64,000 bases of DNA from Burkholderia sp. MS389 (GTDB lineage Bacteria > Pseudomonadota > Gammaproteobacteria > Burkholderiales > Burkholderiaceae). The notes under the pieces are model-generated. The model had not been told where the DNA came from. It searched no databases and was given only the letters and a program-made list of their open reading frames with translations. The stretch covers positions 2,790,001 to 2,854,000 of the forward strand of contig NZ_CP045994.1 in the NCBI RefSeq assembly GCF_016899425.1, read 5' to 3'. How positions within the stretch are numbered: the stretch's first letter is position 1; each line of letters opens with the position of its first letter. The translations under genes and the position numbers were made by a program. Shown piece by piece: positions 35,244 through 43,706 of the stretch.

Positions 35244-36260
35244 CTACCATCGACGCGGTGTTGCTGATACTTCGATGTCTTCCGCGTCCAGACAGACGTA
35301 CGGTACGCCCGTCAAGGCGTTGGTTTTTGGGTCAAACGAAAGCTTCGCCGTTCCTTCGACATTCACGGTTTCCAAAATCCATCCGTCGACTCTGTCAGGC
35401 CTCTCATCAGGTCCGTTGTACTCGTCCCACTGTAACTTATGCTGCGCTTCAATCTCGACCTCGAAGGTGACAGTACATTCGCTTTCACCAATCGCAACGA
35501 TGCTCAAATCGTGTATGGACGGCACCGATATATTGCTTTCGTCAAGTTCAAATCGCCTGTCGTAATGGTGAAAATTCAGCCCTTCGATCTCCAAGCTGAC
35601 GGCGTTTAGCAATTCGTCGATATCTGCATCAATTGCGGCGTGAAGCTTTTCGACGTCGTCTTCCGCTGAAAGTAGACGTTCGGTTAACCGCGGGAGACTT
35701 TTGAAATAGAGCAGCTTCGGGAATCTCTCGCAGGCAAGCTTAAAATCTTGGTCATCTGATACAACGGCCACGAAACAGCGGTTTTTGTCGGCATACGTAT
35801 CAACCATAGAAATTGCGAACGCGTCAGGAAACTCTTTACGTTTCTTTCCCTCGCGAAAGGGGGGGACGATGTAGTCGTACCAATTCATTACCGCTTTGAC
35901 ATCCAAGAGTTCATATCCGAGCCGGACGACACTGAACTGAGACAGAAACGCGTTCCACTCGCCGGTCGCTATCCGCGTCACTTCCCAAGTATCCACACTT
36001 GGGAACGCCTTCCTAGGAAAACTGGTCCACTTCTCAAGAAAGGGCGCACGCTTTCGAGCGAGTTCGAGTGCATCCAGCGCTTCTTGCGAACGCTCCTTAA
36101 TTTGACGCTTAACCTCGCGCTCAGTCGGATCCGGAAGCACGAGTTTCAAACCGGCCTTCTTCGCCGCAGAAACAAAGGTCATAAAGGCGGTCGATGCGAA
36201 ATTGAATTGCTGTCCGGCGAGGACGCTCGTATCGAGGAATACAACGGTCGGAATTGACAT
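35244..36260 (-). CDS. PIN-domain (DUF4935-like) ribonuclease
   Basis: 338 residues. The N-terminal half is a PIN nuclease fold: VVFLDTSVL with Asp10, PTEREV with Glu49, KEFPDAFAIS with Asp146, and VVSDDQDF with Asp169/Asp172, giving the acidic metal-binding set. The layout matches DUF4935 (PIN followed by a separate C-terminal domain). The C-terminal half (about 200-338) is beta-rich and of unknown role. No small antitoxin gene is adjacent. Low G+C marks it as acquired cargo. A role in phage or plasmid defence is inference from family and location. Confidence 0.8.
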   Translation of the reverse strand: MSIPTVVFLDTSVLAGQQFNFASTAFMTFVSAAKKAGLKLVLPDPTEREVKRQIKERSQEALDALELARKRAPFLEKWTSFPRKAFPSVDTWEVTRIATGEWNAFLSQFSVVRLGYELLDVKAVMNWYDYIVPPFREGKKRKEFPDAFAISMVDTYADKNRCFVAVVSDDQDFKLACERFPKLLYFKSLPRLTERLLSAEDDVEKLHAAIDADIDELLNAVSLEIEGLNFHHYDRRFELDESNISVPSIHDLSIVAIGESECTVTFEVEIEAQHKLQWDEYNGPDERPDRVDGWILETVNVEGTAKLSFDPKTNALTGVPYVCLDAEDIEVSATPRRW

Positions 36261-36414
36261 CGCTTTTAAGAACCCTCAAATCTATTGCAGCATTGGCCGT
36301 CTGGTAGCCGCGAGAGCAAGGTCATGACTATTCAAATTTTCGACGGCTTTTCTTTTGCGCTACTGTATCAACGCCTTTTACGTGCTTCGGAAATTACCAA
36401 CTGCGTCAACGCCG
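36261..36414. other. Short spacer between PIN gene and gene remnant
   Basis: A/T-rich DNA upstream of the PIN gene and just beyond the stop of the remnant at 36415. It probably holds the PIN gene promoter, but no clear -35/-10 pair was picked out. Confidence 0.4.
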
Positions 36415-36633
36415 TCAGGTGTCGAGCATGTCCCACTCGTCTCCGAGAATCCAGCGGAGTGCCGAGAGCTTCCCGTTGAGCATCCCCCATTCGAAATCCG
36501 ACCACGGGCCAAGGTTGTCGACTCCCACCTCGTCCTCGGTTCTCTTTGCGGCTTCGAGAGCGCCATCCGATCCCAACCCGCAGCCAACGCGCGGCTGGCG
36601 ATTACTATCTGCGGCATGCGACACGAACAGCAC
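36415..36633 (-). pseudogene. C-terminal remnant of an island hypothetical protein
   Basis: The frame ends DNLGPWSDFEWGMLNGKLSALRWILGDEWDMLDT (reported in parts: DFEWGMLNGKLSALRW, then GDEWDMLDT). I recall this ending from many small hypothetical proteins in proteobacterial islands. Only a GTG start (36633) is available. A fragment reading TWFGEWNEVAAASAAH lies just upstream in another frame and stops at TGA. It looks like a decayed or frameshifted gene. A short functional protein is the alternative. Confidence 0.5.
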
Positions 36634-36639
36634 GACGCC

Positions 36640-36847
36640 TCACATGCGACGCGACCTGCGAATCCCGATGCCTTCTCAGTGTGCCGCTGAGGCGGCGGCA
36701 ACCTCATTCCACTCGCCAAACCATGTGAACAAAGGCTGAGTCAATTCGCGTAAGCAAAACAACCCCCAGCGCCTCGCGAACTGGTTGTTGGGCAATAGCC
36801 ACAGTCGTCAGGGAAGGTAGAGCCACCTAGGCGCGAACTGTGTGCAG
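36640..36847. other. Spacer with gene debris
   Basis: Includes the minus-strand fragment TWFGEWNEVAAASAAH and non-coding sequence after the 311-residue gene. No intact gene is seen. Confidence 0.35.
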
Positions 36848-37783
36848 TCAGGCCGACAGAGAGACACGTCGAACGGTCACCGGAACGTTGCCCAACTGCA
36901 CACGAAGGTCTTCCAACAGCCCGGCGCCTTCTTCGGGGTTTTGGGCTTCGATCACCGACATATTTTTCTGCGAACTCATGAATTTGAGTCGTTCCAGTAG
37001 CTCGGTCGCGATGCGCTGAGCGTCCATGCTGACCGGCTGCCGCATCGGTCCCGTGTTGACGAGCAAGTAAGGTGAGGCGGTCGCCTCGTCTTGCCGCAAT
37101 AGGGACGTTGCGACGTCAAGTTCCAGCATTTTGCTTTCGGCTTCCTTTTGTAACGCGATCAAGTGAGATGGCGTCTGCGGAAGGCTGGTGACCTGGACTA
37201 GATTCGGTCCGTGAGCATAGTCGATCGTGATCTCTGGCGATCCGGGCCATCGGACGCGCTGGTTGAAGCGGTGCCGCCGCTGTTCGTCGTCACGTACAAA
37301 TGCGGTGCGAAGCGATCTGATAAATTGACTTGTAGGGACCGAATTCCGCTGACTTCCTTCCTCCGCGTCATTGTACGTTTCACGCGTCCCAAAGGCGGAG
37401 AGCATCCGGATCGACGAGTCGACCACTTGGCGCTCGGAATATCCTCTCACACGTGTTGGTTTCCCAATGCGGAATCCCTCAAACGGTGCTTGAAGATTGT
37501 CGAAACTTACTCCGCCCCGAAGCTGCCGGCCGAGGAAACCCGAAACGTGTTCGAGAATACCGAGCGCTGAGGCCGCTCGCTTCGCGCCTATCATTGCGCG
37601 CAACTGATTTGGATCGAAGGCCACATGCGTCGACGTGTTACCTGCCGACGGCGCGTCATACTTGATCGCAACGATGGCGACCAGTCGTTCGCCGGTCGAG
37701 TGATTCGGCTCCCACAATACGGGAACCACACTGGCCGAATACGGTGGCGTGTCCCACATGCTCAAATCGTCTATTCGTTCCAT
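36848..37783 (-). CDS. Unknown partner of a HipA-like kinase (311 aa)
   Basis: Not recognised as a named family. The 311 residues show three parts. Residues 1-60 look like a beta-rich domain (YSASVVPVLWEPNHSTGERLVAIVAIKY). About 60-140 is mixed (LRAMIGAKRAASALGILEHVSGFL). About 180-311 contains ITIDYAHGPNLVQVTSLPQTPSHLIALQKEAESKMLELDVATSLL and a C-terminal helix-strand. The first part recalls DUF3037, the usual partner of small HipA-like kinases, but the protein is more than twice as long. Its start overlaps the kinase stop by 13 bases, so the two are co-translated. It may be an antitoxin, sensor or kinase substrate. Confidence 0.75.
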   Translation of the reverse strand: MERIDDLSMWDTPPYSASVVPVLWEPNHSTGERLVAIVAIKYDAPSAGNTSTHVAFDPNQLRAMIGAKRAASALGILEHVSGFLGRQLRGGVSFDNLQAPFEGFRIGKPTRVRGYSERQVVDSSIRMLSAFGTRETYNDAEEGSQRNSVPTSQFIRSLRTAFVRDDEQRRHRFNQRVRWPGSPEITIDYAHGPNLVQVTSLPQTPSHLIALQKEAESKMLELDVATSLLRQDEATASPYLLVNTGPMRQPVSMDAQRIATELLERLKFMSSQKNMSVIEAQNPEEGAGLLEDLRVQLGNVPVTVRRVSLSA

Positions 37784-38685
37784 AAGTTTTCTGCAGAGGG
37801 CTTTTGAAGGCGCTGCGCAAGGTACAGATGGAGCGGCTCCAAGCGCAAAGCAATGAGATCCACAATCACTGCCGCCATCCTTATGATGGTTGTCACTCTT
37901 CCTTCGGCCGGGAGCTTCCAGCGGCCCATTTCAATCGCAAGCATTTTAAGGCGCTGCGCGTGGCGAGCGAACTTTGCTGCTTCGTCTTCAATGCCATGAT
38001 TCTCGGGGCGCCGCGTCACTAGTTGAGTCAGCAATTGGTTGACGCGCGCCTTGTACATGACGACATCTTGTTGCGAGCTAGTGCTGGCGATCGCCTTGTA
38101 CAGCTTCGTGACTGGTTCGAGTGCCAGATTGTGGTCGAACAGCCACCATTTGACACCATCGAAGAGCAAGTTTTGAGCGTGGCGATCTGGATTTGCCACA
38201 AGTTCGTCCCATGCCGCGCCTATGCGCCCGGTATCGTTAGAGCAGACACTTTCCCAGATGTACTCCTCGCCGATTTCCCCGCCGCCAGCATGGCGCGCCA
38301 TAAACTGGGGCTGAAACAGGCTCCCGAACAGCACTACGGGCCCACCTTTCATGCCCGTCGGACGCCCCGGTAAATCCTCCGGTTCGGCGATCACTAGGCC
38401 CGGATTGGGCACGGGAAGTTTGAGAACTTGCGAGGCGAGGCCACATGCAAGTTCGATGTCCAACTGGGCTGTATTCGGAAGGTATTTAACAACGACAGGA
38501 ATTCCTGGCTCATCAGCGCCCGGAATGCCGGCAAGCCCTTTCCATACGTGGTTGAGATGCTTCCCGACCACCTTTTCCGGTACACCTAGGAGGCGGTAAA
38601 CAGGAGGTCGAGCCGCAATTTCTCGCAGGTCTGCTGGAATGTTCTTGTTCAACGCCGCCCTCAGTTGCACGAATGCTATCGGCAA
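37771..38685 (-). CDS. HipA-like protein kinase
   Basis: 304-residue kinase of the HipA-like fold. VVVKY gives a likely ATP-binding Lys67, with Glu78 nearby. The catalytic loop is NPDRHAQN (Asp167 as base, Asn172), and the metal-binding segment is WLFDHNLAL (Asp184, in place of DFG). Full-length HipA toxins are about 440 residues; this is the shorter class often paired with DUF3037 proteins. The gene order is kinase first, then the 311-residue gene with a 13-base overlap. A role as a toxin or abortive-infection kinase is inference. Confidence 0.82.
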   Translation of the reverse strand: MPIAFVQLRAALNKNIPADLREIAARPPVYRLLGVPEKVVGKHLNHVWKGLAGIPGADEPGIPVVVKYLPNTAQLDIELACGLASQVLKLPVPNPGLVIAEPEDLPGRPTGMKGGPVVLFGSLFQPQFMARHAGGGEIGEEYIWESVCSNDTGRIGAAWDELVANPDRHAQNLLFDGVKWWLFDHNLALEPVTKLYKAIASTSSQQDVVMYKARVNQLLTQLVTRRPENHGIEDEAAKFARHAQRLKMLAIEMGRWKLPAEGRVTTIIRMAAVIVDLIALRLEPLHLYLAQRLQKPSAENLWNE

Positions 38686-38783
38686 AGGTTTCGCCTGAAA
38701 TTCCCCGTGTTGCTAACTGTAGCAAAAACGGCGGATAGCGGGCCCAACATCGCTCCGTGGCTGGCGTCCGAAACCGATCCCTT

Positions 38784-38811
38784 GCGGACAGGGGCATTTT
38801 GCCCTGTCCGT
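38784..38811. repeat. Inverted repeat upstream of the serine recombinase
   Basis: CGGACAGGG (38785-38793) and CCCTGTCCG (38802-38810) face each other across eight bases. It lies 73 bases before the recombinase ATG, where resolvases bind their own promoter and res site. It could be a res subsite or a plain operator. Confidence 0.6.
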
Positions 38812-38883
38812 AAATAAGGGTTGAAATGTTTTGGACACCGCCTTACATTCGGACGTCTATTTCGTACAGATTGAGTGCCCGAT

Positions 38884-39459
38884 ATGTCCCGAACCTTTGC
38901 CTATGCCCGCGTCAGTACGTCCGACCAGACCACCGCGAACCAGTTACGAGAGATCGAGGCGGCCGGCTTCTCGGTCGACAAGCGCCGCGTTGTGTCGGAA
39001 AGCATTTCGGGGAGCGTAAGCGCCGATCAGCGGCCGGGGTTTGCGCAGTTGCTCGTCAAGATGGAAGAAGGCGACGTGTTGATCGTGACGAAGCTCGACC
39101 GACTCGGCCGCAATGCGATGGACGTGCGGGCCACGGTCGAAGGATTGGCCGAACGCGGTATCCGCGTTCATTGTCTCGCCCTCGGCGGCGTAGATCTGAC
39201 GAGCGCGGCAGGCCGGATGACGATGCAGGTATTGAACGCGGTGGCCGAATTCGAGCGGGATCTGTTGATTGAGCGCACGCACGCTGGTATCGCTCGCGCG
39301 AAGGCGGAAGGCAAGGCGATGGGGCGGCCGTCCGCCCTGTCGGACAAGCAGCGGGCGGACGTGCTGCGCGAGTTGGACGCGGGGGCAAGCGTGGCCGCGC
39401 TTGCTCGGCGATTTGGCACGAGCCGCCAGACGATCATGCGGGTACGCGACGCAGTCTAA
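38884..39459 (+). CDS. Serine recombinase (resolvase/invertase)
   Basis: 191 residues. The resolvase domain opens [20 protein letters not shown] with catalytic Ser11, then [28 protein letters not shown], and [25 protein letters not shown] (the dimer helix). A C-terminal HTH follows ([36 protein letters not shown]). It is complete, and higher in G+C than the kinase genes beside it. No transposase lies nearby, so it is either a leftover of a Tn3-like insertion or an accessory resolvase of the island. Confidence 0.93.
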   Translation: MSRTFAYARVSTSDQTTANQLREIEAAGFSVDKRRVVSESISGSVSADQRPGFAQLLVKMEEGDVLIVTKLDRLGRNAMDVRATVEGLAERGIRVHCLALGGVDLTSAAGRMTMQVLNAVAEFERDLLIERTHAGIARAKAEGKAMGRPSALSDKQRADVLRELDAGASVAALARRFGTSRQTIMRVRDAV

Positions 39460-39828
39460 GCGCGCGCGCCGTTCAACTCACGCCCTGCTAGAGCCCGGCT
39501 CGCTGGGTGGTGGAGCGAGCAGCTTAAAGGCGCGAGGCGGCGCATGCGCGGTTCCGGATGGATATCGGTCCGCATTGCCCAAGTGGCAGCACTCCAAAAG
39601 TGCGTCCAGTCTCTCATCTGTATAGGACTGGACCAGACCAAGCAAACAGTGTCAGGTTGTCTGACTCAGTTCGGCCATGTCCGGACATTGGCATGTCGTT
39701 CCTCGTTGGCCGCCTTGCCGACAGCTTCGGACGTTGAGCGTCGACGATCTTCGCCGGCATCGCAGCGTGAGAAAACGCGTGGCAAGTAGTGAGGCGTTTT
39801 GCAGTTGAGCCAGAAGTTCGCGAGGAAC
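39460..39828. other. Non-coding region after the serine recombinase
   Basis: No protein-like frame is seen. A 12-base perfect palindrome ATGTCCGGACAT lies at 39677-39688 and shares GTCCG with the inverted repeat upstream of the recombinase. It may mark another recombinase site or the edge of an older insertion. Confidence 0.4.
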
Positions 39829-40923
39829 TTATAACGCGCCCTTCCTCTTGTCTTCGGACAGCTTCAAGACAGGCGGCGATCTGAGCAGATTTTCAGGCTG
39901 AACCCGTTCCCAGAGGCCTCCGTTGCCCAGTGCTCGTCCCAACTGATCTTCGCGCCTGAGCCATTGTTCGACCGTCCTGATTCGCCCGGGATGAATTTCG
40001 TCGAGCAATGCGTAGTCTCTCTTGACGATCCCGTACTTCCACAGATTCCAGAAGCCAGTGAAGTTTTCGCGGAAGCTCATCGTACTTTTGTCGCGGAGAT
40101 CGGCGTTATATCCGGACGGCAAATCGGCTGCGGCCTTGAGCGGTCCGCTCCAGTATGCTTCGAGGTCGGTATCAATATATTGCGCGGGATGTCCGGTCAC
40201 GGCTTCGAACGCCTCGGCAAGCTTCGCATACTCGACATGCTCGATCGCGACCTCGAGATTCATGCCATTCGCACGCTCCGGATTGTCGAAAAGCCAACGT
40301 GCGTAGTACCCGCAGTCCTCAAGCGCTACATGCGGAACGGCGCCGTCACCGAGTGGCACCCGCCACGTAACGACGCCGCTTTCCACGGACGGCGTCATTG
40401 GTGTCATTGCCGAGACGGCCATCTCCATATACGGACCGGTCGTAAGCAGCGCGGCGCCCATCCGGTCCCGGTTTGTCAGGTTCTGGAACAGAATCCATTC
40501 CCCTACGCGGCCCTTGCCATCATAGTGGCCTGTCCGAAACCGGGAATCGTATCCGGACCTTTTGAGCGCGTAATCGAGGTTTCCGTATACGAAGAACTTG
40601 ACTCCTTCTTCGATGGCTATTTCATAGCATCGGATGGCCCAATAAATCTCAGTCTTCTCCCCGGTGTTGAATCCATCGAGATTGATATACGCTGCGCTGC
40701 AATTACGAAAACCGTCACGCAGGACCGCTTCATCGGCAAACGTGCCCTTCACGATCGAGACGTTCCCAAGAGTGGAGAGCTCGATGGCCCGTCGCGATTC
40801 AGGATCTCGGCTCAAGGCGCGCACGGCATATTTGCCGTCGGCGACGAGCGCCCGGATGACGGGCAATCCCTGTGCGCCCGTTCCACCGATGACGAATATG
40901 GTCGAGGGGACCCGTGAAGACAT
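39829..40923 (-). CDS. NmrA/isoflavone-reductase-like NAD(P)-binding protein
   Basis: 364 residues with a Rossmann start, PSTIFVIGGTGAQGLPVIRALVADGKYAVRALSRDP; GGTGAQG fits the NmrA-like motif GxxGxxG, and DG and NLDG loops follow. No catalytic YxxxK is visible, as expected for the NmrA group, whose members are redox sensors or atypical reductases. It is longer than the usual 290-310 residues, with an extended C-terminus. Role unknown. It starts the second cargo block and faces the EamA gene tail to head on the same strand. Confidence 0.8.
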   Translation of the reverse strand: MSSRVPSTIFVIGGTGAQGLPVIRALVADGKYAVRALSRDPESRRAIELSTLGNVSIVKGTFADEAVLRDGFRNCSAAYINLDGFNTGEKTEIYWAIRCYEIAIEEGVKFFVYGNLDYALKRSGYDSRFRTGHYDGKGRVGEWILFQNLTNRDRMGAALLTTGPYMEMAVSAMTPMTPSVESGVVTWRVPLGDGAVPHVALEDCGYYARWLFDNPERANGMNLEVAIEHVEYAKLAEAFEAVTGHPAQYIDTDLEAYWSGPLKAAADLPSGYNADLRDKSTMSFRENFTGFWNLWKYGIVKRDYALLDEIHPGRIRTVEQWLRREDQLGRALGNGGLWERVQPENLLRSPPVLKLSEDKRKGAL

Positions 40924-41108
40924 GTTTGTTTACGCTGGTATGAGTTGGATAGATTTGCCGACCGCTGCGCGCCGATGGCACGGATGTCAGCTTCATATGG
41001 CATCGGGCACCGGTACGCCGACCACTCGCCCGTGAACTTCTGTCGAGATGCCGAATTGCGGTCTGCGCGATATTTCATCGAAGCATTCATTCATACGACA
41101 CTGCGGCC

Positions 41109-42026
41109 CTAACCGGCCGCCTTCGCCGGACCGCGCGCCGCGACTGCGCGTGGTTGCCGGCTACGTTGCAGCAGAAACACACCACCGAGGATTGCGCCCA
41201 TCGCGAACAGTTCGACTGCGCCGATCGGTTCCTGCGCAAGCCACGAACCCATCAGCAACGCAACGACCGGTGGAATGTACGTCACGCTGGACGCGGCCAC
41301 TGCTCCGAGCCGTCCGACGATGAAGTAATAAAGGATGTAAGCGATCCCGGTGCCCGTCAGACCGAGTCCCAGGACGAGGCCGAGCAGCGCTCGCGCATCG
41401 CCCGTCACACGCACGATGCCGTGGAAATCCGTGACGCAGCCGATCAGGACCAGTGCGAAGCCGATCTGCCACGTCGACAGCGCGAGCGGTGAGAGGTCCA
41501 GGCCGGAAAGAAAGCGGCGCGCGTACACGAACGAGCAGCCCACGCTGAGCGAGCCGGCGATCATATAGCCGACTCCGAGCAGGTTGACGCCAGCCGCGTG
41601 CGCATTCCACGGACGCGCGATCAGCAGTACGCCGACGAATCCGCAGACGATGCCCGCGATCATTCGCGCGTTCGGGCGTTCCTCGCGCAGCAGTGCCCAT
41701 GCGCACAGGAAGGAAAAAAGCGGGATGGCGCCGCTTAGCATCCCGGCAATGCTCGAGAACAGCAGCCCGGCCCCTTTCGCGAACGCATAGTAGTAAATCA
41801 CGGTCGCAAGCAGCGACATCACCACGAAGTGGTGAGCGTGCCGAAGATGGCGCCATTTGAGCGCCTTAGTGAATAGCGCGACCGTGAGCAGCGGGATGAA
41901 GCCGAAAAGCACGCGCAGGAAGACGATCTGACTGGCAGCCAGATCGACGCTCGCCCACTTCATGAACAGGAAGTTGGTGCCCCAGATGAACCCGAGGGCG
42001 GCGAAGGCGAAATAGGCGGGATTCAT
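41109..42026 (-). CDS. EamA/DMT-superfamily exporter
   Basis: 305-residue inner-membrane protein with ten hydrophobic segments in two EamA repeats, each starting like FAALGFIWGTNFLFMKWA (residues 8-25) and VGCSFVYARRFL in the second half. Members export amino acids, metabolites or drugs. The substrate cannot be predicted. It is divergent from a LysR gene with 99 bases between, so the LysR protein probably controls it. Confidence 0.88.
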   Translation of the reverse strand: MNPAYFAFAALGFIWGTNFLFMKWASVDLAASQIVFLRVLFGFIPLLTVALFTKALKWRHLRHAHHFVVMSLLATVIYYYAFAKGAGLLFSSIAGMLSGAIPLFSFLCAWALLREERPNARMIAGIVCGFVGVLLIARPWNAHAAGVNLLGVGYMIAGSLSVGCSFVYARRFLSGLDLSPLALSTWQIGFALVLIGCVTDFHGIVRVTGDARALLGLVLGLGLTGTGIAYILYYFIVGRLGAVAASSVTYIPPVVALLMGSWLAQEPIGAVELFAMGAILGGVFLLQRSRQPRAVAARGPAKAAG

Positions 42027-42125
42027 GTCAGCGCACCAGGAAAGCGGATGAAGTCCCGATTGTGTTCCGCACCGGTGTGCTCTACAAATGATTTAATGTC
42101 GACTATGGAATAGAAAAACTGAGCT

Positions 42126-43034
42126 ATGCGATCGACTCCTCCGCTGAAAGCCCTGCCTGCCTTCGAAGCTGCCATGCGGCACGGCAGTTTTACTCTTGCA
42201 TCCCGAGAACTGAACGTGACGCCTGGTGCGATAGGGCAGCAGATTCAGAAGCTTGAGGAATGGCTCGGCGTTGCCCTGTTCGTGCGCCAGATACGGCAGG
42301 TAACGCCCACAGAGGATGGTCGCGCCTACTTCGCGCAGATTCAACCCGCCCTGGCAGAGCTTATTCATGCGAGCCATCGCATTCGTGAGCGTCGCGGTAG
42401 CGGCGTGCGGTTGTCGATGCCGCCGAGCTTCGCTGCCAAGTGGTTCGCCCCACGCATGGCCGACTTCCTGCAGGCAAACCCCGGGATTGCGCTGAGCCTG
42501 AGCACATCGACAACGATGGTCGACTTCGAACTGGATGGCGTCGATCTCGCGGTTAGGCATTTCGACGGGATGGATGCACGACTATCCGTTCAACTGCTGT
42601 GCCATGACGAGGCACGCGCGTATTGCCATCCGGCATACGCGAAGCAGCGCCGATTGAAGCGCCCCGACGATTTGCGCACGGCGACACTGCTCCATAACAC
42701 GCTACACCCGCACTGGGCCACGTGGCTTGCTCGATTCAGCGGTCTCGACGGTTCGCAGATTGACACCATTACCGGTATCAGGTTCGACCAGTCGTTGATG
42801 GCGATCGACGCCGCAGTGCGCGCGCAAGGCGTTGTGCTTACCGGCCCCCTGCTGGTAGAAGCGGAACTGGCTCGTGGAGAACTGATCGAGCCATTCGATA
42901 ATGCGCTGGCCTTGGACGCCGGATACTACCTCGTCCATCCCGCCAGTGCCGGAACCAAACAGGCGGTTCAATTGCTCAAGGCGTGGTTTGTCGGCAGCAT
43001 CGCTGTGGGATGTGCGCGACGTGGGGGCATTTAG
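42126..43034 (+). CDS. LysR-family regulator (GcvA-like)
   Basis: 302 residues. The HTH opens with PPLKALPAFEAAMRHGSFTLASRELNVTPGAIGQQIQKLEEWLGVALF, the form typical of the GcvA/AmpR-like subgroup. The effector domain follows (GVRLSMPPSFAAKWFAPRMADFLQANPGI). It diverges from the EamA exporter, its likely target. Confidence 0.88.
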   Translation: MRSTPPLKALPAFEAAMRHGSFTLASRELNVTPGAIGQQIQKLEEWLGVALFVRQIRQVTPTEDGRAYFAQIQPALAELIHASHRIRERRGSGVRLSMPPSFAAKWFAPRMADFLQANPGIALSLSTSTTMVDFELDGVDLAVRHFDGMDARLSVQLLCHDEARAYCHPAYAKQRRLKRPDDLRTATLLHNTLHPHWATWLARFSGLDGSQIDTITGIRFDQSLMAIDAAVRAQGVVLTGPLLVEAELARGELIEPFDNALALDAGYYLVHPASAGTKQAVQLLKAWFVGSIAVGCARRGGI

Positions 43035-43706
43035 TCGTCGAATTATTGTCTCAATGACTGCTGTCGGCTCTAATTCCGACGCCGGATAATGCGATTCCGA
43101 CCGGTAACAATGGGTCGACTTCCGCCGTCGGCGACCACGGCCACCAACGATGCTGCAAAACTACATCGTCGGTCCGGGTTCAGCCATGAAGCGTCATTGG
43201 TTTGCGTCAACGGCGAGACGTTGAGGCGTCCCGTCTGGCTCAGGGAGCGGACACCCAAGTCAGGCTATGCGAATTTTCCGATTGGTTGCCCGGCAGGAAG
43301 TTCGTGCGTGCCGCGCCAGGCATCGCTAACCATTGACGCAATAACGTCTGGACAAGGTTCATCGCGGATTGCGCGAAGAGAGCGCCGCGATGGATCACCA
43401 AGCTGCGCGGCATGGCGTCGGTAACCGCCGGCCGCATTCGTCGGTTTGCGGCCACTTGCAGTGGTTAAGCCACGTCGGGATGGGTTGCCTAAGCAGCCGA
43501 AAATTTACACCGGTGAGTTTACTTTTCGCCAAGAAAACTACACTATGCGGTGTACTTCACCGAAGTCATCCCTGCGGGTCCACCCGGACCGTCCAACACC
43601 AGACCCATTTCTCAGCTGCACGTGCGTTGTCGGCTGAAGCTGAACGCCTGCCGGCTGTCCGCGTCAGAGCCCCGCTTTATCGAATGAACTCATAGGAGAA
43701 ACGCGA
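43035..43706. other. Gene-poor region before the SDR gene
   Basis: 672 bases with several short open frames in both directions; none shows a recognisable motif or a convincing ribosome site. It probably holds the promoter of the SDR gene and decayed sequence. Confidence 0.4.

Noticed and set aside
43089..43695. Several 70-110-codon frames in the gap before the SDR gene
   Set aside because: None shows a recognisable motif, conserved overlap or ribosome site.
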